A stretch of DNA of 64,000 bases from Amycolatopsis azurea DSM 43854 (GTDB taxonomy: Bacteria > Actinomycetota > Actinomycetes > Mycobacteriales > Pseudonocardiaceae): NCBI RefSeq assembly GCF_001995215.1, contig NZ_MUXN01000011.1, forward strand, positions 62,001-126,000. The letters run 5' to 3'. Position numbers and translations under genes: made by a program. Numbering within the stretch: the first letter of the stretch is position 1; every line of letters starts with the position of its first letter. This document shows, in pieces, positions 1 to 8,703 of the stretch. Below the pieces are notes generated by a model that worked only from the letters and a program-made list of their open reading frames with translations, did no database searches and was not told where the DNA came from.

Positions 1-1291
1 TGAGCAGGATCTGCTTGAGCCTGCGCTCGTCGCAGCGCACCATGATCGGCTCGCTCTCGTCGCGGAAGCGGACGCCCTCGGCGTCGGCCAGCGGTTCCAG
101 CAGGTTCAGCACCTCGGCGACCACCGTCGGCACGTCGATGTCCGCCGGGAGCAGTGGCAGGGCGCGGGCTTCGATCCGGGCGATGTCCAGGACGTCGTCC
201 ACCATGGCGAGGATGTGCCCGGCCGCGCCGTTGATGTGTTCCAGCGCCGCCCGGCGGCGTTCCGGCGGCAGGTCGAGCGATCCGAGCAGTTCGGTGAACC
301 CGGTGACGGCCTGCAAAGGCGTGCGGAGTTCGTGGCCGAGAGCGGCGACGAAGTCGGTCTTGGCGCGGCTGGCCTGCTCGGCGGCCTGCCGGGCGACGTC
401 CGCCTCGTGCCTGCCCCGGCGTTCCCGTTCGGCGGCGCGGCGCTGGGTGACGTCCAGGACGTTGGCGATCAGCCGGACCGGCACGCCGTCGGGTCCGGCC
501 ACCGGCGAGACCGAGACGACCACGTCGAGCGTCCTGCCGTCGGAGTGGTGCAGCGTCGCCTCGTAGGGCGCCTCCGGGGTGCCCGCCGGGGTGAACAGGT
601 CGGTGAGCCGGACCCCGGTCAGTTCGTGTTCCGAGCGTCCGAGTAGGTGTCGCAGCGCCTGGTTGGTCCTGGTCAGCGCCCCGTCGGGTTCGGTGATCGC
701 CATCCCGATCGCGTTGTCGTCGAACGCCCGCCGGAACCGCTCCTCGCTGTCGGCGAGCGCGCCGAAGAGGATGTCGTGGTCGATGGCCACCGACGCGAGG
801 TGGGTCAGCCTGTCGACCAGGTCCTGTTCGCGCGGTGTCGGCTGGTGCGGCTGTTCGTGGTACACCGCGAAGGTGCCGACCACGTTGTCCCGGCCGCGGA
901 TCGGCGTCGACCAGCAGGACCGCAGGCCGTGCGCGCCCGCGAGCTCGCGGTACCGGATCCAGCGCGGGTCGGTGGTGACGTCCTCGGCGACGATCGGTAC
1001 CCCGAGGTACGCGGCCGCGCCGCAGGACCCCTCGTCCCGGCCGATGGGGAGGCCGTCGATGCTGGAGGAGTAGGCCGACGGCAGCGAGGGGGCGGCGCCA
1101 TGGCGCAACGTCGCGGCTCCCGCGTCGAGCAGCAGGATCGAGCAGTGGCAGCCCGGCATGAGCCGTTCGAGGGTGGTCGCGACCTCGGTCAGCACCGCGG
1201 TCAGCGGCGCACCGCCCGCGATGCGTTCGAGGACGCCGGACTGCGCCCGCAGCAGTGCTTCGGTGTCGGAGACGGCTTCGGAAGTGGTCAC
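1..1291 (-). CDS. GAF-PAS sensor histidine kinase (C-terminus cut by window edge)
   Basis: Sensor kinase of a two-component pair. The reading frame starts at a GTG that overlaps the stop of the response regulator by 4 nt (GTGA) and runs off the window with 430 codons visible. A GAF-like region (about residues 8-165) is followed by a PAS-like region (about 170-290) and a HisKA dimerisation helix with the motif LGHELRTPLQ; the phosphoacceptor is His320. The HATPase domain lies beyond base 1. No membrane segment is seen in the visible part, so it is probably cytosolic, sensing a ligand or redox state through GAF/PAS. Cotranscribed with the regulator at 1288-1989. The signal sensed cannot be read from sequence. 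Confidence 0.85.
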   Translation of the reverse strand, partial: MTTSEAVSDTEALLRAQSGVLERIAGGAPLTAVLTEVATTLERLMPGCHCSILLLDAGAATLRHGAAPSLPSAYSSSIDGLPIGRDEGSCGAAAYLGVPIVAEDVTTDPRWIRYRELAGAHGLRSCWSTPIRGRDNVVGTFAVYHEQPHQPTPREQDLVDRLTHLASVAIDHDILFGALADSEERFRRAFDDNAIGMAITEPDGALTRTNQALRHLLGRSEHELTGVRLTDLFTPAGTPEAPYEATLHHSDGRTLDVVVSVSPVAGPDGVPVRLIANVLDVTQRRAAERERRGRHEADVARQAAEQASRAKTDFVAALGHELRTPLQAVTGFTELLGSLDLPPERRRAALEHINGAAGHILAMVDDVLDIARIEARALPLLPADIDVPTVVAEVLNLLEPLADAEGVRFRDESEPIMVRCDERRLKQILL

Positions 1292-1989
1292 GGCTCGTAC
1301 CGGTATCCGACGCCTCGGACGGTCCGCACCGGACCCGGCCCGATCTTCTGGCGCAACCGGTGGACGTGTTCGGTGACGGTCGCTTCACCCTGCCACTCGG
1401 CGGCACTCGCCCAGACCCGTTCGAGCAGCTGGGCGCGCGTGAACACCTGCCGCGGGTGCGCCGCCAGGAACGCCAGCAGGTCGAACTCCTTGGCCGTCAT
1501 GGTGAGCTCCTGGCCGTCGAGGAACACTTCGCGCGCGGCGTGGTCGATCCGCAGCCCGGTCGCGGTCACCGGCGAGGTGGGAGCGGCCCGGCGCAGCACC
1601 GACCGGACGCGCGCCGCCAGCTCGCCGGGGGAGAAGGGTTTGACGAGGTAGTCGTCGGCGCCGAGGTCGAGCCCGACGATCCGGTCGGTCTCGCCGCTAC
1701 GGCCGGACAGCACGATCACCGGCAGCGTGGCGTGCTCGCCGCCGCGCAGGCTCCGCAGGACGTCCAGCCCGCCGACCCCGGGCAGGGCGAGGTCCAGGAT
1801 GACGAGGTCCAGCCGTTCCCGTTCGATGGCTTCGAGGGCGCGCCTGCCGTCGGCCGCTTCGGTGACCCGGAACCCTTCGGCCTCCAGCTGCCAGGTGACG
1901 ACCGTCCGCACCCGGGGATCGTCGTCGACGACGAGGACCAGCCGGCCGGCGGCTTCGCGACCGCCGGTGAGCGTCGCACGGGCGTCCAT
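1288..1989 (-). CDS. OmpR/PhoB-family response regulator
   Basis: Transcription factor partner of the downstream kinase. The 233-aa protein has a receiver domain with the acidic pocket Asp22-24, phosphoacceptor Asp66 in the ILDLALP stretch, and Lys117 in YLVKPF. The C-terminal half is a winged-helix DNA-binding domain ending in the GVGYRYEP signature. ATG at 1989 is chosen because the receiver begins about 16 residues later; an in-frame extension upstream lies across another gene and is not coding. The kinase begins inside its stop codon, which indicates translational coupling. Target genes unknown; the neighbouring oxidoreductase at 2079-3062 is a possible but untested target. Confidence 0.92.
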   Translation of the reverse strand: MDARATLTGGREAAGRLVLVVDDDPRVRTVVTWQLEAEGFRVTEAADGRRALEAIERERLDLVILDLALPGVGGLDVLRSLRGGEHATLPVIVLSGRSGETDRIVGLDLGADDYLVKPFSPGELAARVRSVLRRAAPTSPVTATGLRIDHAAREVFLDGQELTMTAKEFDLLAFLAAHPRQVFTRAQLLERVWASAAEWQGEATVTEHVHRLRQKIGPGPVRTVRGVGYRYEP

Positions 1990-2078
1990 CGCGGGCTCCT
2001 TCGCCGATCCCGGCCGCCGCGTCGCGGCCCGGCACCCATGGTGCCTCACCTGCGGTGCGGCGGCCAGATCGGCGAGCG

Positions 2079-3062
2079 CTAGGCCAAGACCTTCGGCATG
2101 ATCTCCTCGGTCAGCCGCTTGAGGTCGTCGAGGGTCTTCGACGTCGGCACGTCCCGGAACGGCGGCCACAGCAGCGGCATCGTCAGCCCGGCCTCCTGGT
2201 AGCGCTTGAGGATGTCCTCGATCTGCTGAGCGCTTCCGGCCAGCAGGTTCGTGCCCTTGCCCGCCGGGGTCTGGTCCATCGGCTCGTCGGTGATGACGAA
2301 CCAGATCATGCTGCACATCTCGAAGCCGTCCGGGAAACCGCGACCGAGCTCGCCCAGCTCGCGCTCCATCTCGCCCTTCCAGCGCTTGATGTCCTCGGGG
2401 GTGTCCTGGATGCCGATCCAGCCCTGCAAGCCGTACTTCGCGATGCGCTTGGCCGACCGCTTCGGATCCTTCAGCCCGGAGAAGAAGATCGGCGGGGGCT
2501 GCTGGACCGGTTTGTGGCCGAAGCCCGACAGCGGGAAGTCCGCGAACTCGCCGTGGTACTCGAACAGGTCGTTGGACCAGATGCCCTGCATGATCTCGAT
2601 CGTCTCGCGGACGTGGGCGTGGCGGCGCGGGAACAGGTCCGGGACGCTGGCGGCGGCGAACTCCTCGGGCATCCAGCCGGAGCCGATGCCGACGTTGAGC
2701 CTGCCGCCCGACAGGTGGTCCTGCGTGGCGAGTTCGGCCGCCAGCACGCCGGGGGAGCGGTACGGCGTGTCGATGATGCTCATCCCGATCCGGACCTTCG
2801 TCGTCTTCGCGGCGAGCCAGGGGATCAGCGTCATGCCCTGGAACCACTTGCCGCGCGAGACGACCGGCAGGGCGTTGGGCAGATCGCTCATCATGCCGAA
2901 CGGGTAGGTCATCTCGGCGCGGTCGGAGGTCTCCGGGACGATGATCCGGTCGAGCGTCCAGACGGAGTCGAAGTCGAGGTCTTCGGCCAGGGCCGTGAGG
3001 TCTTCGAGCTCCTTGACGGTCACCTCGTCGCGGAAATTGGGCAGGTAGAGAGCGAGCTTCAT
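2079..3062 (-). CDS. LLM-class F420-dependent oxidoreductase
   Basis: Predicted flavin/F420-dependent TIM-barrel oxidoreductase of the luciferase-like family, 327 aa, full length. Supporting sequence: N-terminal MKLALYLPNF strand, the SVWTLDR stretch, RIGMSIIDTPYRSP, and the GGRLNVGIGSGWMPEE segment typical of the cofactor-binding loop. The family reduces or oxidises small organic substrates with F420H2 in actinobacteria; FMN use is an alternative. Substrate unknown. It lies 89 bp upstream of the response regulator on the same strand and could be its first operon gene. Divergent from the Tat-exported hydrolase across 178 bp. Confidence 0.85.
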   Translation of the reverse strand: MKLALYLPNFRDEVTVKELEDLTALAEDLDFDSVWTLDRIIVPETSDRAEMTYPFGMMSDLPNALPVVSRGKWFQGMTLIPWLAAKTTKVRIGMSIIDTPYRSPGVLAAELATQDHLSGGRLNVGIGSGWMPEEFAAASVPDLFPRRHAHVRETIEIMQGIWSNDLFEYHGEFADFPLSGFGHKPVQQPPPIFFSGLKDPKRSAKRIAKYGLQGWIGIQDTPEDIKRWKGEMERELGELGRGFPDGFEMCSMIWFVITDEPMDQTPAGKGTNLLAGSAQQIEDILKRYQEAGLTMPLLWPPFRDVPTSKTLDDLKRLTEEIMPKVLA

Positions 3063-3240
3063 GCGTCCGGCCTCCTCGAGACGTCGTCGTCACGCTGATC
3101 GTGCCCAGGCCGCCTCAACGTGATCACACGTGAATCTCAAATCCCGGACAACAGCGACACGCGTTGGTAGGGCCTGCCCCAGCGGGACGACGGGGGCGCG
3201 CCCGATGGTCTTCGTCCCGGCCGATCGACACGCTGGCCGT

Positions 3241-4182
3241 ATGTCGCCTTCTTCCTCTCGCCGTGACTTCATCAAGCTGAGTGCCGCCGCGACCGCCACC
3301 GTCGGTGTGGCGTCTCTCGGTATCGCGGGCACGGCGTCCGCCGCCGAAGCACCGCGGATCACGCCGCTGCGGATTCCCACGCCCGCCGGCACTTTCGACG
3401 CTGTCGCCGCCGGGCCGCGTCATGGCCGGAAAGTGCTTCTGTTGCACGGCTTCCCCGAATTCGGCATCGAATGGGAGCATCAGTTGCGCGCGCTCGCCGC
3501 CGCCGGATACCGGGCGGTGGCGCCGGACCAGCGAGGCTACTCGCCGGGGGTACGGCCCGCCGGGATCGAGAACTATCGGCTGGACCACGCCGTCGAGGAC
3601 GTCCGCGCGATGGCCGACGCGCTGGGCTGGCGCAGGTTCGATCTGGTCGGGCACGACTGGGGTGCCGCGGTCGCCTGGATCGCCGCGGCGGAGCACGCCC
3701 GCCGGGTGCGGTCGTTGACCGCTGTTTCCGTGCCGCATCTCGGTGCCTTCGCGGAGGCTTTGCGGACCGATCCCGCGCAGAAGGACGCGTCGAAGTACAT
3801 GGAGTTCTTCCGGCAGCCCGCTCCGGTCCCGGAAGACTCGATTCTCTCGTCGGGCCCGCCCAAGCTGCCTGGCGTCGCACCGGAAAAGTGCGCGGAGTAC
3901 TTCCGGCGGCTTTCCCGTCCCGGTGCCCTGACCGCCGCCCTGAACTGGTACCGGGCCAACGATTTCGAAGGCCACGAGCGGCGGGTCGAGGTCCCGACGC
4001 TCTTCATCGCGAGCACCAAGGACCTCATGGTCGCGCCTTCGGGTATCCAGGCGACGAAGAACTGGGTCACCGGGCCGTACCGGCTGGAAGTCCTGGAGGG
4101 GATCGGGCACAACATCCCCGAGGAAGCCGCCGAGGTCACGACCTCCTTGCTCCTGGCGCACCTCGATTCGGTGTGCGGGTAG
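3241..4182 (+). CDS. Tat-exported alpha/beta hydrolase, epoxide-hydrolase-like
   Basis: Secreted hydrolase of 313 aa. The N-terminus carries a twin-arginine signal (RRDFIKL at residues 7-13, hydrophobic stretch, Ala-rich cleavage region near residue 35). ATG at 3241 is preferred over an upstream in-frame start because it puts RR close to the N-terminus. The fold has HGFPE (oxyanion motif, residues 69-73), nucleophile Asp139 in GHDWG, and His290 in IGHNIPEE, a pattern of epoxide hydrolases (Asp nucleophile) rather than serine esterases. A haloalkane dehalogenase-like activity is less likely. Export in folded form fits an extracytoplasmic detoxifying or degradative role. Followed by a hairpin-rich repeat shared with the convergent amidohydrolase. 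Confidence 0.85.
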   Translation: MSPSSSRRDFIKLSAAATATVGVASLGIAGTASAAEAPRITPLRIPTPAGTFDAVAAGPRHGRKVLLLHGFPEFGIEWEHQLRALAAAGYRAVAPDQRGYSPGVRPAGIENYRLDHAVEDVRAMADALGWRRFDLVGHDWGAAVAWIAAAEHARRVRSLTAVSVPHLGAFAEALRTDPAQKDASKYMEFFRQPAPVPEDSILSSGPPKLPGVAPEKCAEYFRRLSRPGALTAALNWYRANDFEGHERRVEVPTLFIASTKDLMVAPSGIQATKNWVTGPYRLEVLEGIGHNIPEEAAEVTTSLLLAHLDSVCG

Positions 4183-4244
4183 CGAGGCCGGAAGCGTCCG
4201 GGCACGGACACGAGCCGACCCACCGCGGCATCCGGGACGTGGCT

Positions 4245-4360
4245 CGCGTGATCAGACACCGAACTCGCGTGATTGAAGGCGGAACTCGCGTGCTTGAAGG
4301 CGGAACTCGAGTGTGCGGTGTCTGATCACGCGAGTTCCGGGTCTGATCACGCGAGTTCGG
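4245..4360. repeat. 21-bp-phased repeat with 16-bp inverted arms, between convergent genes
   Basis: Three direct units of 21 bp start at 4245, 4266 and 4287 (each beginning CGCGTG and ending GAACT), followed by inverted units at 4308-4360. The outermost 16 bp at 4245-4260 (CGCGTGATCAGACACC) is the exact reverse complement of 4317-4332, so the whole can fold into a long hairpin. It lies between the 3' ends of two convergent genes and may work as a bidirectional terminator. Related 21-bp-phased arrays occur at 23761, 55903, 56057 and 60624. Confidence 0.85.
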
Positions 4361-4379
4361 TGCCGCGTCACTAGGGCGC

Positions 4380-6014
4380 CTAGTCCACTTCGGACACGAC
4401 GTGCCCGCCGAGGACGGTCAGCACCGAGCGGGCGCCGAGCAACTCCCCGCCATCGGCCGTCATCGGATCCCGATCGAAGACGGCGAGGTCGGCCAGCCTG
4501 CCGGGCACCAGCGTCCCCTTACTGCTCTCGGCGTGTTCCAGCCAAGCCGGGCCGGTCGTCCACAGCCGCAACGCCTCTTCCCTGTCGAGTAGTTTCTCTT
4601 GTGAGAGCAGGGAAAACGGGTTCGGACCCGGCTCGCCGGTGAAGGTGGCGACCCCGCGCCGCCAGTCCGGTTCGGTCACCGGAGCGTCCGAGCTGTCCGC
4701 GACCACCACGCCGTGATCGAGCAGTTCGCGGGCGGGGAACGCCTCACTCCAGCGGTCCTCGCCCACGATCCGGACCATCGACGGACCGCTGAACGTCCGC
4801 ATGAGCGAGCTGGTGATCACGCCGGTCCCGGTCCGGGCCAGGCGTTCGTGCACTTCGGGCGACAGGAAGGTGCCGTGGATGAGCACGTGCCGCGCGTCCG
4901 GCCACGGGTCGGCGGCCGCGGCGGCTTCGATGGCGTCGACCACGGCGTCGGCCGCGCGATCACCGGTCACGTGGACCTGCACGCGGACCCGGCGCCGCTG
5001 GGCCACGGCGATCAGTTCGTGCAGCTCACGCACCTGCTCCGGATCGCCCGACCCGGCCGTGACGAGACTCCCGTGCCCGCCGTCGGGATACGGCTGGTGC
5101 ATCCACGCCGTGCAATGCGTCGGGACGCCGTCGGCGAACAGCTTGATCCCGCCGATCCGCAGCAGGTCGTCCCCGGCGCCCAGGTCCGTGCTGTCCAGCG
5201 CCCGGCTCAGGTCGGCCGCCGAAGTCGTGGGAGACGGCCAGTTCCAGTGCAGCAGCGCGGTCACCCGCGTCGTCATCCGGCCCGCCGCGTGCAGATCCCG
5301 GTAGTCCTGCCACAACCCGGGCGGGACGATCGGGTCGGTGACGCTGGTGACGCCCAGCCGGTTCAGCCGGGCCATCGTGCGCACGGTCGCGTCGAGGCGC
5401 TCGTCCCGGCTCGGTTGCGGCACCAGCGCGGCAACGAGTTCCTGCGCGCTTTCGACGAGGATCCCGGTCGGTTCCCCGGCGGCGTCGCGGACGATCTCTC
5501 CGGCTACGGGATCCGGTGTCCCCGCGGTGATCCCGGCCCGCTCCAGCGCGGCGCTGTTGACCCAGATCGAATGGGACGAGGCGTGATGCAGCACCGTGGG
5601 CCTGCTCCCGGTCACCTCGTCGAGCCACGCCCGCGACGGCTCGGCACGGCCGTCGGCGAACTCGGCGATGGTGGTCTCACGCCAGCCGCGGCCGACGATC
5701 CATTCGCCCGGCGGCGCGGCGTCCAGCGCCCGCCGGACCTCGGCGAGGCTTGCCGCGGCCGCCAGGTTCACGCAGAATTCCGGTCCTGCCAAGGCATACC
5801 AGGCGAGATGCAGATGCGCGTCGTTGATCCCCGGCAGGACGGTCCGGCCCTGGAGATCGACCGACCGCGTGCCGGGGGCGGCCGCGGCGGAGACCGTCTC
5901 GTCGTCCCCGACGGCGACCACGCGCCCGCCGGAAAGCAGGATCGCCGTGGCGTTCCTGAATCCGGCGTCGAAGGTGCGCACGAGGCCGCCGCGCAGAAGC
6001 AGATCGGAAGTCAT
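4380..6014 (-). CDS. YtcJ-type amidohydrolase
   Basis: Metal-dependent amidohydrolase of 544 aa, close to the usual length of the YtcJ/NfdA group. The first metal site is seen as NDAHLHL near residue 65; further ligands are in QVHVTGD, HVLIHGTF and the SSDAPV segment near the C-terminus. Members hydrolyse N-formyl, N-acyl or cyclic amide bonds. It is the last gene of the polyamine-type operon, and its ATG overlaps the stop of the ABC ATPase (ATGA), so it is translationally coupled; a role in deacylating imported amides or amines is an inference from context. No signal peptide, so cytosolic. Confidence 0.85.
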   Translation of the reverse strand: MTSDLLLRGGLVRTFDAGFRNATAILLSGGRVVAVGDDETVSAAAAPGTRSVDLQGRTVLPGINDAHLHLAWYALAGPEFCVNLAAAASLAEVRRALDAAPPGEWIVGRGWRETTIAEFADGRAEPSRAWLDEVTGSRPTVLHHASSHSIWVNSAALERAGITAGTPDPVAGEIVRDAAGEPTGILVESAQELVAALVPQPSRDERLDATVRTMARLNRLGVTSVTDPIVPPGLWQDYRDLHAAGRMTTRVTALLHWNWPSPTTSAADLSRALDSTDLGAGDDLLRIGGIKLFADGVPTHCTAWMHQPYPDGGHGSLVTAGSGDPEQVRELHELIAVAQRRRVRVQVHVTGDRAADAVVDAIEAAAAADPWPDARHVLIHGTFLSPEVHERLARTGTGVITSSLMRTFSGPSMVRIVGEDRWSEAFPARELLDHGVVVADSSDAPVTEPDWRRGVATFTGEPGPNPFSLLSQEKLLDREEALRLWTTGPAWLEHAESSKGTLVPGRLADLAVFDRDPMTADGGELLGARSVLTVLGGHVVSEVD

Positions 6015-7036
6015 ACCGTCGTCCTTTCCGCGGCGGGGACGATCGCTTGGTGGTCCGGATGCCAGGTCACGGTCACGTCGTCGCCGGGACGGTGTTCGTG
6101 CGCCATGCCCGCGGTCAGTACCGCGCAGCCGCGGGCGCCGTCGGCGTACCGCAGCCAGACCCGGCTGTGGTCGCCGACGTAGACGATGTCGGTGACCTGG
6201 GCGCCGGCGCGCTGGTGCCCGGCAGGCACCGGTTCGGCACGGGTGTACAGCGTCAGCCGCTCCGGCCGCACGATCGTGACCTCGCCGGGCGTGAGCGACA
6301 AGGCGTTGGACTCGCCGACGAACTGCGCGACGAACAACGTTTCCGGGCGCTCGTACAGGTCCTCCGGGGTGCCGACCTGTTCGATCCGGCCCTCGTTGAA
6401 CACCGCGATCCGGTCGGACAGGGTCAGCGCCTCCTGCTGGTCGTGGGTGACGAACAGGAACGTCATGCCCAGCTCGCGGTGCATCCGGGCGATCTCGCGC
6501 TGCAGCTGGTCGCGCAGCTTCTTGTCCAGCGCGCCCAGCGGCTCGTCCATCAGCAGCGCCCGGGGCTGGTAGACCACGGCGCGGGCCAGCGCGACCCGCT
6601 GCTGCTGACCGCCGGAAAGCTGGCGCGGCAACCGGTCCCGGACCGCGGACAACCCGACCAGCTCCAGCACTTCGGTGACGCGGCGCTCGATCTCCGCCTT
6701 CGGCCGTTTGCGTTGTGTGAGCCCGAAAGCGACGTTGCGGGCGACCGTCATGTGCGGGAACAGGGCGTACTGCTGGAACACCACCCCGAGGTCGCGCCGG
6801 TGCGGTTTGAGCCGGGAGATCTCCTGCCCGTCCAGGGTGATCGAACCCGCGGTGAGCGGGGTGAACCCGGCGATCATCGACAGCATCGTCGTCTTGCCCG
6901 AGCCCGACGGTCCCAGGAAGGTCATGAACTCGCCGTCGGCGATGTGCAGGGAGACGTCGTCCACGGCGGGACGCCCGATGCCGGCGTACGCCTTGGTCAC
7001 GTGCGCGGTGGTGATACCGCGGTGGTCGTCAGTCAT
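6011..7036 (-). CDS. ABC transporter ATPase, PotA-like
   Basis: ATP-binding subunit of a spermidine/putrescine-type importer, 341 aa. Walker A GPSGSGKTT near residue 42, Q-loop, signature LSGGQQQRVALARA, Walker B ALLMDEPLGALD and the switch His in FLFVTHDQ are all present, followed by a C-terminal TOBE region (about residues 240-335), as is usual for PotA and FbpC relatives. It overlaps the permease gene upstream by 8 nt and the amidohydrolase downstream by 4 nt. Neighbouring aminotransferase and aldehyde dehydrogenase genes favour an amine substrate; iron or another small solute cannot be excluded from the ATPase alone. Confidence 0.9.
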   Translation of the reverse strand: MTDDHRGITTAHVTKAYAGIGRPAVDDVSLHIADGEFMTFLGPSGSGKTTMLSMIAGFTPLTAGSITLDGQEISRLKPHRRDLGVVFQQYALFPHMTVARNVAFGLTQRKRPKAEIERRVTEVLELVGLSAVRDRLPRQLSGGQQQRVALARAVVYQPRALLMDEPLGALDKKLRDQLQREIARMHRELGMTFLFVTHDQQEALTLSDRIAVFNEGRIEQVGTPEDLYERPETLFVAQFVGESNALSLTPGEVTIVRPERLTLYTRAEPVPAGHQRAGAQVTDIVYVGDHSRVWLRYADGARGCAVLTAGMAHEHRPGDDVTVTWHPDHQAIVPAAERTTV

Positions 7037-7850
7037 GGTGGCTCCGTCGGCGCAGGAACAGGGGCACGAACAGCAGGATCGTGGTGAACACGACGATCAG
7101 GCTCGACGCCGCGGCGATGGTGGGGTCGATCTCCAGGACGATCGACTCGTACATCTTCACCGGCAAGGTCTTGATCGCGGGCGTCTGCAGGAAGAGGGCG
7201 ACCACGACCTCGTCGAAGGAGGTCGCGAACGCGAACACGAAACCCGACAGCACGCCGGGGGCGATGCCCGGCAGCACGACCTTGCGCAGTGTCGTGAGTT
7301 TCGACGCGCCGAGACTCGCCGCGGCCTTCTCCACCACCGGGTCGTACCCGGCGAGGCTCGTCTGCACGGAGGTCAGCACGAACGGCACGCCCAGCACGGC
7401 GTGCGCCAGCACGAAACCGAGCATCGTCCCGTTGAGCTGCCACCGCAGGAAAGCCCCGTAGACGGCGACTGCGACGACGATCCCCGGCAGGATCATCGGC
7501 GCCATCAGCAACTGCCGCACGACGCCCCGGCCGCGGAACCGCGCGCGGTCGAGACCGAACGCGGCCGCCACCCCGACGACGGTCGCGAGCACCGCCGCCA
7601 GCAGGCCGACCTGGACCGAGTTGGCCAGCGCGGCGAGCCACTGCTTGCTGCCGAAGAACTCGCCGTACCAGCGCCACGACCAGTCATCCGGCGGGAACTG
7701 GAACGTCGAACCGGCGCCGAAGCTCATCGGGATCACGACGAGGGTGGGCGCGACGAGCACGAACCCGACGATGACGACCCACACGCGCAGTCCCCAGCCG
7801 AGCGTCCGCTGCCGGAGCGCGGCCCTGGTGATGGACGGATCACTGGCCAC
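7029..7850 (-). CDS. ABC transporter permease, PotC-like
   Basis: Second inner-membrane permease of the importer, 273 aa from the GTG at 7850. That start is chosen because GGGAGG sits 8 nt upstream; a GTG at 7871 also lies in frame but has no comparable site. Six hydrophobic segments are visible, and the EAA coupling loop appears as EKAAASLGASKLTTLRKVVLP. It overlaps the first permease by 11 nt. Its partner permease, lipoprotein and ATPase are all adjacent, so the importer is complete. Confidence 0.88.
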   Translation of the reverse strand: MASDPSITRAALRQRTLGWGLRVWVVIVGFVLVAPTLVVIPMSFGAGSTFQFPPDDWSWRWYGEFFGSKQWLAALANSVQVGLLAAVLATVVGVAAAFGLDRARFRGRGVVRQLLMAPMILPGIVVAVAVYGAFLRWQLNGTMLGFVLAHAVLGVPFVLTSVQTSLAGYDPVVEKAAASLGASKLTTLRKVVLPGIAPGVLSGFVFAFATSFDEVVVALFLQTPAIKTLPVKMYESIVLEIDPTIAAASSLIVVFTTILLFVPLFLRRRSHHD

Positions 7851-8703
7851 GGTCGGCACCTCCCGCCGCACTGGTGCCCAGCGGCGCGGCGATCCGGCTG
7901 AGCACGGCCAGCACCACGAGCGTGACGACCAGCAGGATCGCCCCGAGCGCGCCGGCCCCGGCGAAGTCCAGCAGATCGTTGACCTGGGTGCCGATCACCT
8001 GCGCGGCCAGCGCCTGTTGCGGCGTGCCGAGCAGCGCCGGGGTGATGTAGAAGCCCAGCGACATGATGAACACCACCGACACCCCGGCGAGGACCCCGGG
8101 CATCGACAAGGGCAGGTACACCCGCAGGAAGGCGACCGGGCGGGACGCGCCGAGGCTGCCCGCGGCGTGGAGCAGGCTCCGGTCGATCCCGGTCATCGAA
8201 CTGTGCAGCGGCAGCACCATGAACGGCAGCATCACCTGCACCATCGCGACGGTCACCCCGGCCACCGAGCCCAGGAGCACCACCCCGTCGACGCCGATCG
8301 CGGCGAGCGCCTTCTCGATCACGCCACCGCGTTGTTCGAGGACGTACCAGGCGAAGTTGCGGGCCATCACGCTCGTCCAGAACGGCATCAGGACCAGCAG
8401 CGTCAGCACCGTGCGGCCCCGGCGTCCGACCAGGGTCATCGCGTAGGCGTACGGGTAGGCGACGATCAGCGTGGCGACGGTGATGATCAGCGCGGTCCGC
8501 AAAGTCCGCAGCACCACGCGGATCTGGACCTCGTCCCCGAGGACGGCCAGGTAGTTGCCGACACCGAAATCGGGCTCGGTGAAGCTGCGCCACAGGATCG
8601 CGGCGAGCGGGTAGAAGAAGAACACGAGCACCACGGCCGCGGCGGGGAGCAGCAGCCAGGTCGCGGAACCGGTCCGCCGGGCGGCTCGAACGGTGGCGGT
8701 CAT
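7840..8703 (-). CDS. ABC transporter permease, PotB-like
   Basis: First permease of the importer, 287 aa from ATG 8703, whose ATGA overlaps the stop of the substrate-binding protein gene. A longer in-frame start would intrude on that gene. About six membrane segments, with the first at residues 14-36 and a loop LHAAGSLGASRPVAFLRVYLP matching the EAA motif. The large N-terminal periplasmic loop and overall layout match PotB/PotC-type permeases. Coupled translation along the operon is indicated by overlaps at both ends. Confidence 0.88.
   Translation of the reverse strand: MTATVRAARRTGSATWLLLPAAAVVLVFFFYPLAAILWRSFTEPDFGVGNYLAVLGDEVQIRVVLRTLRTALIITVATLIVAYPYAYAMTLVGRRGRTVLTLLVLMPFWTSVMARNFAWYVLEQRGGVIEKALAAIGVDGVVLLGSVAGVTVAMVQVMLPFMVLPLHSSMTGIDRSLLHAAGSLGASRPVAFLRVYLPLSMPGVLAGVSVVFIMSLGFYITPALLGTPQQALAAQVIGTQVNDLLDFAGAGALGAILLVVTLVVLAVLSRIAAPLGTSAAGGADRGQ

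Noticed and set aside
1990..3093. In-frame extension of the response regulator through the oxidoreductase gene.
   Set aside because: The extension is antisense-like composition over a clear gene on the same strand in another frame; receiver begins at 1989.
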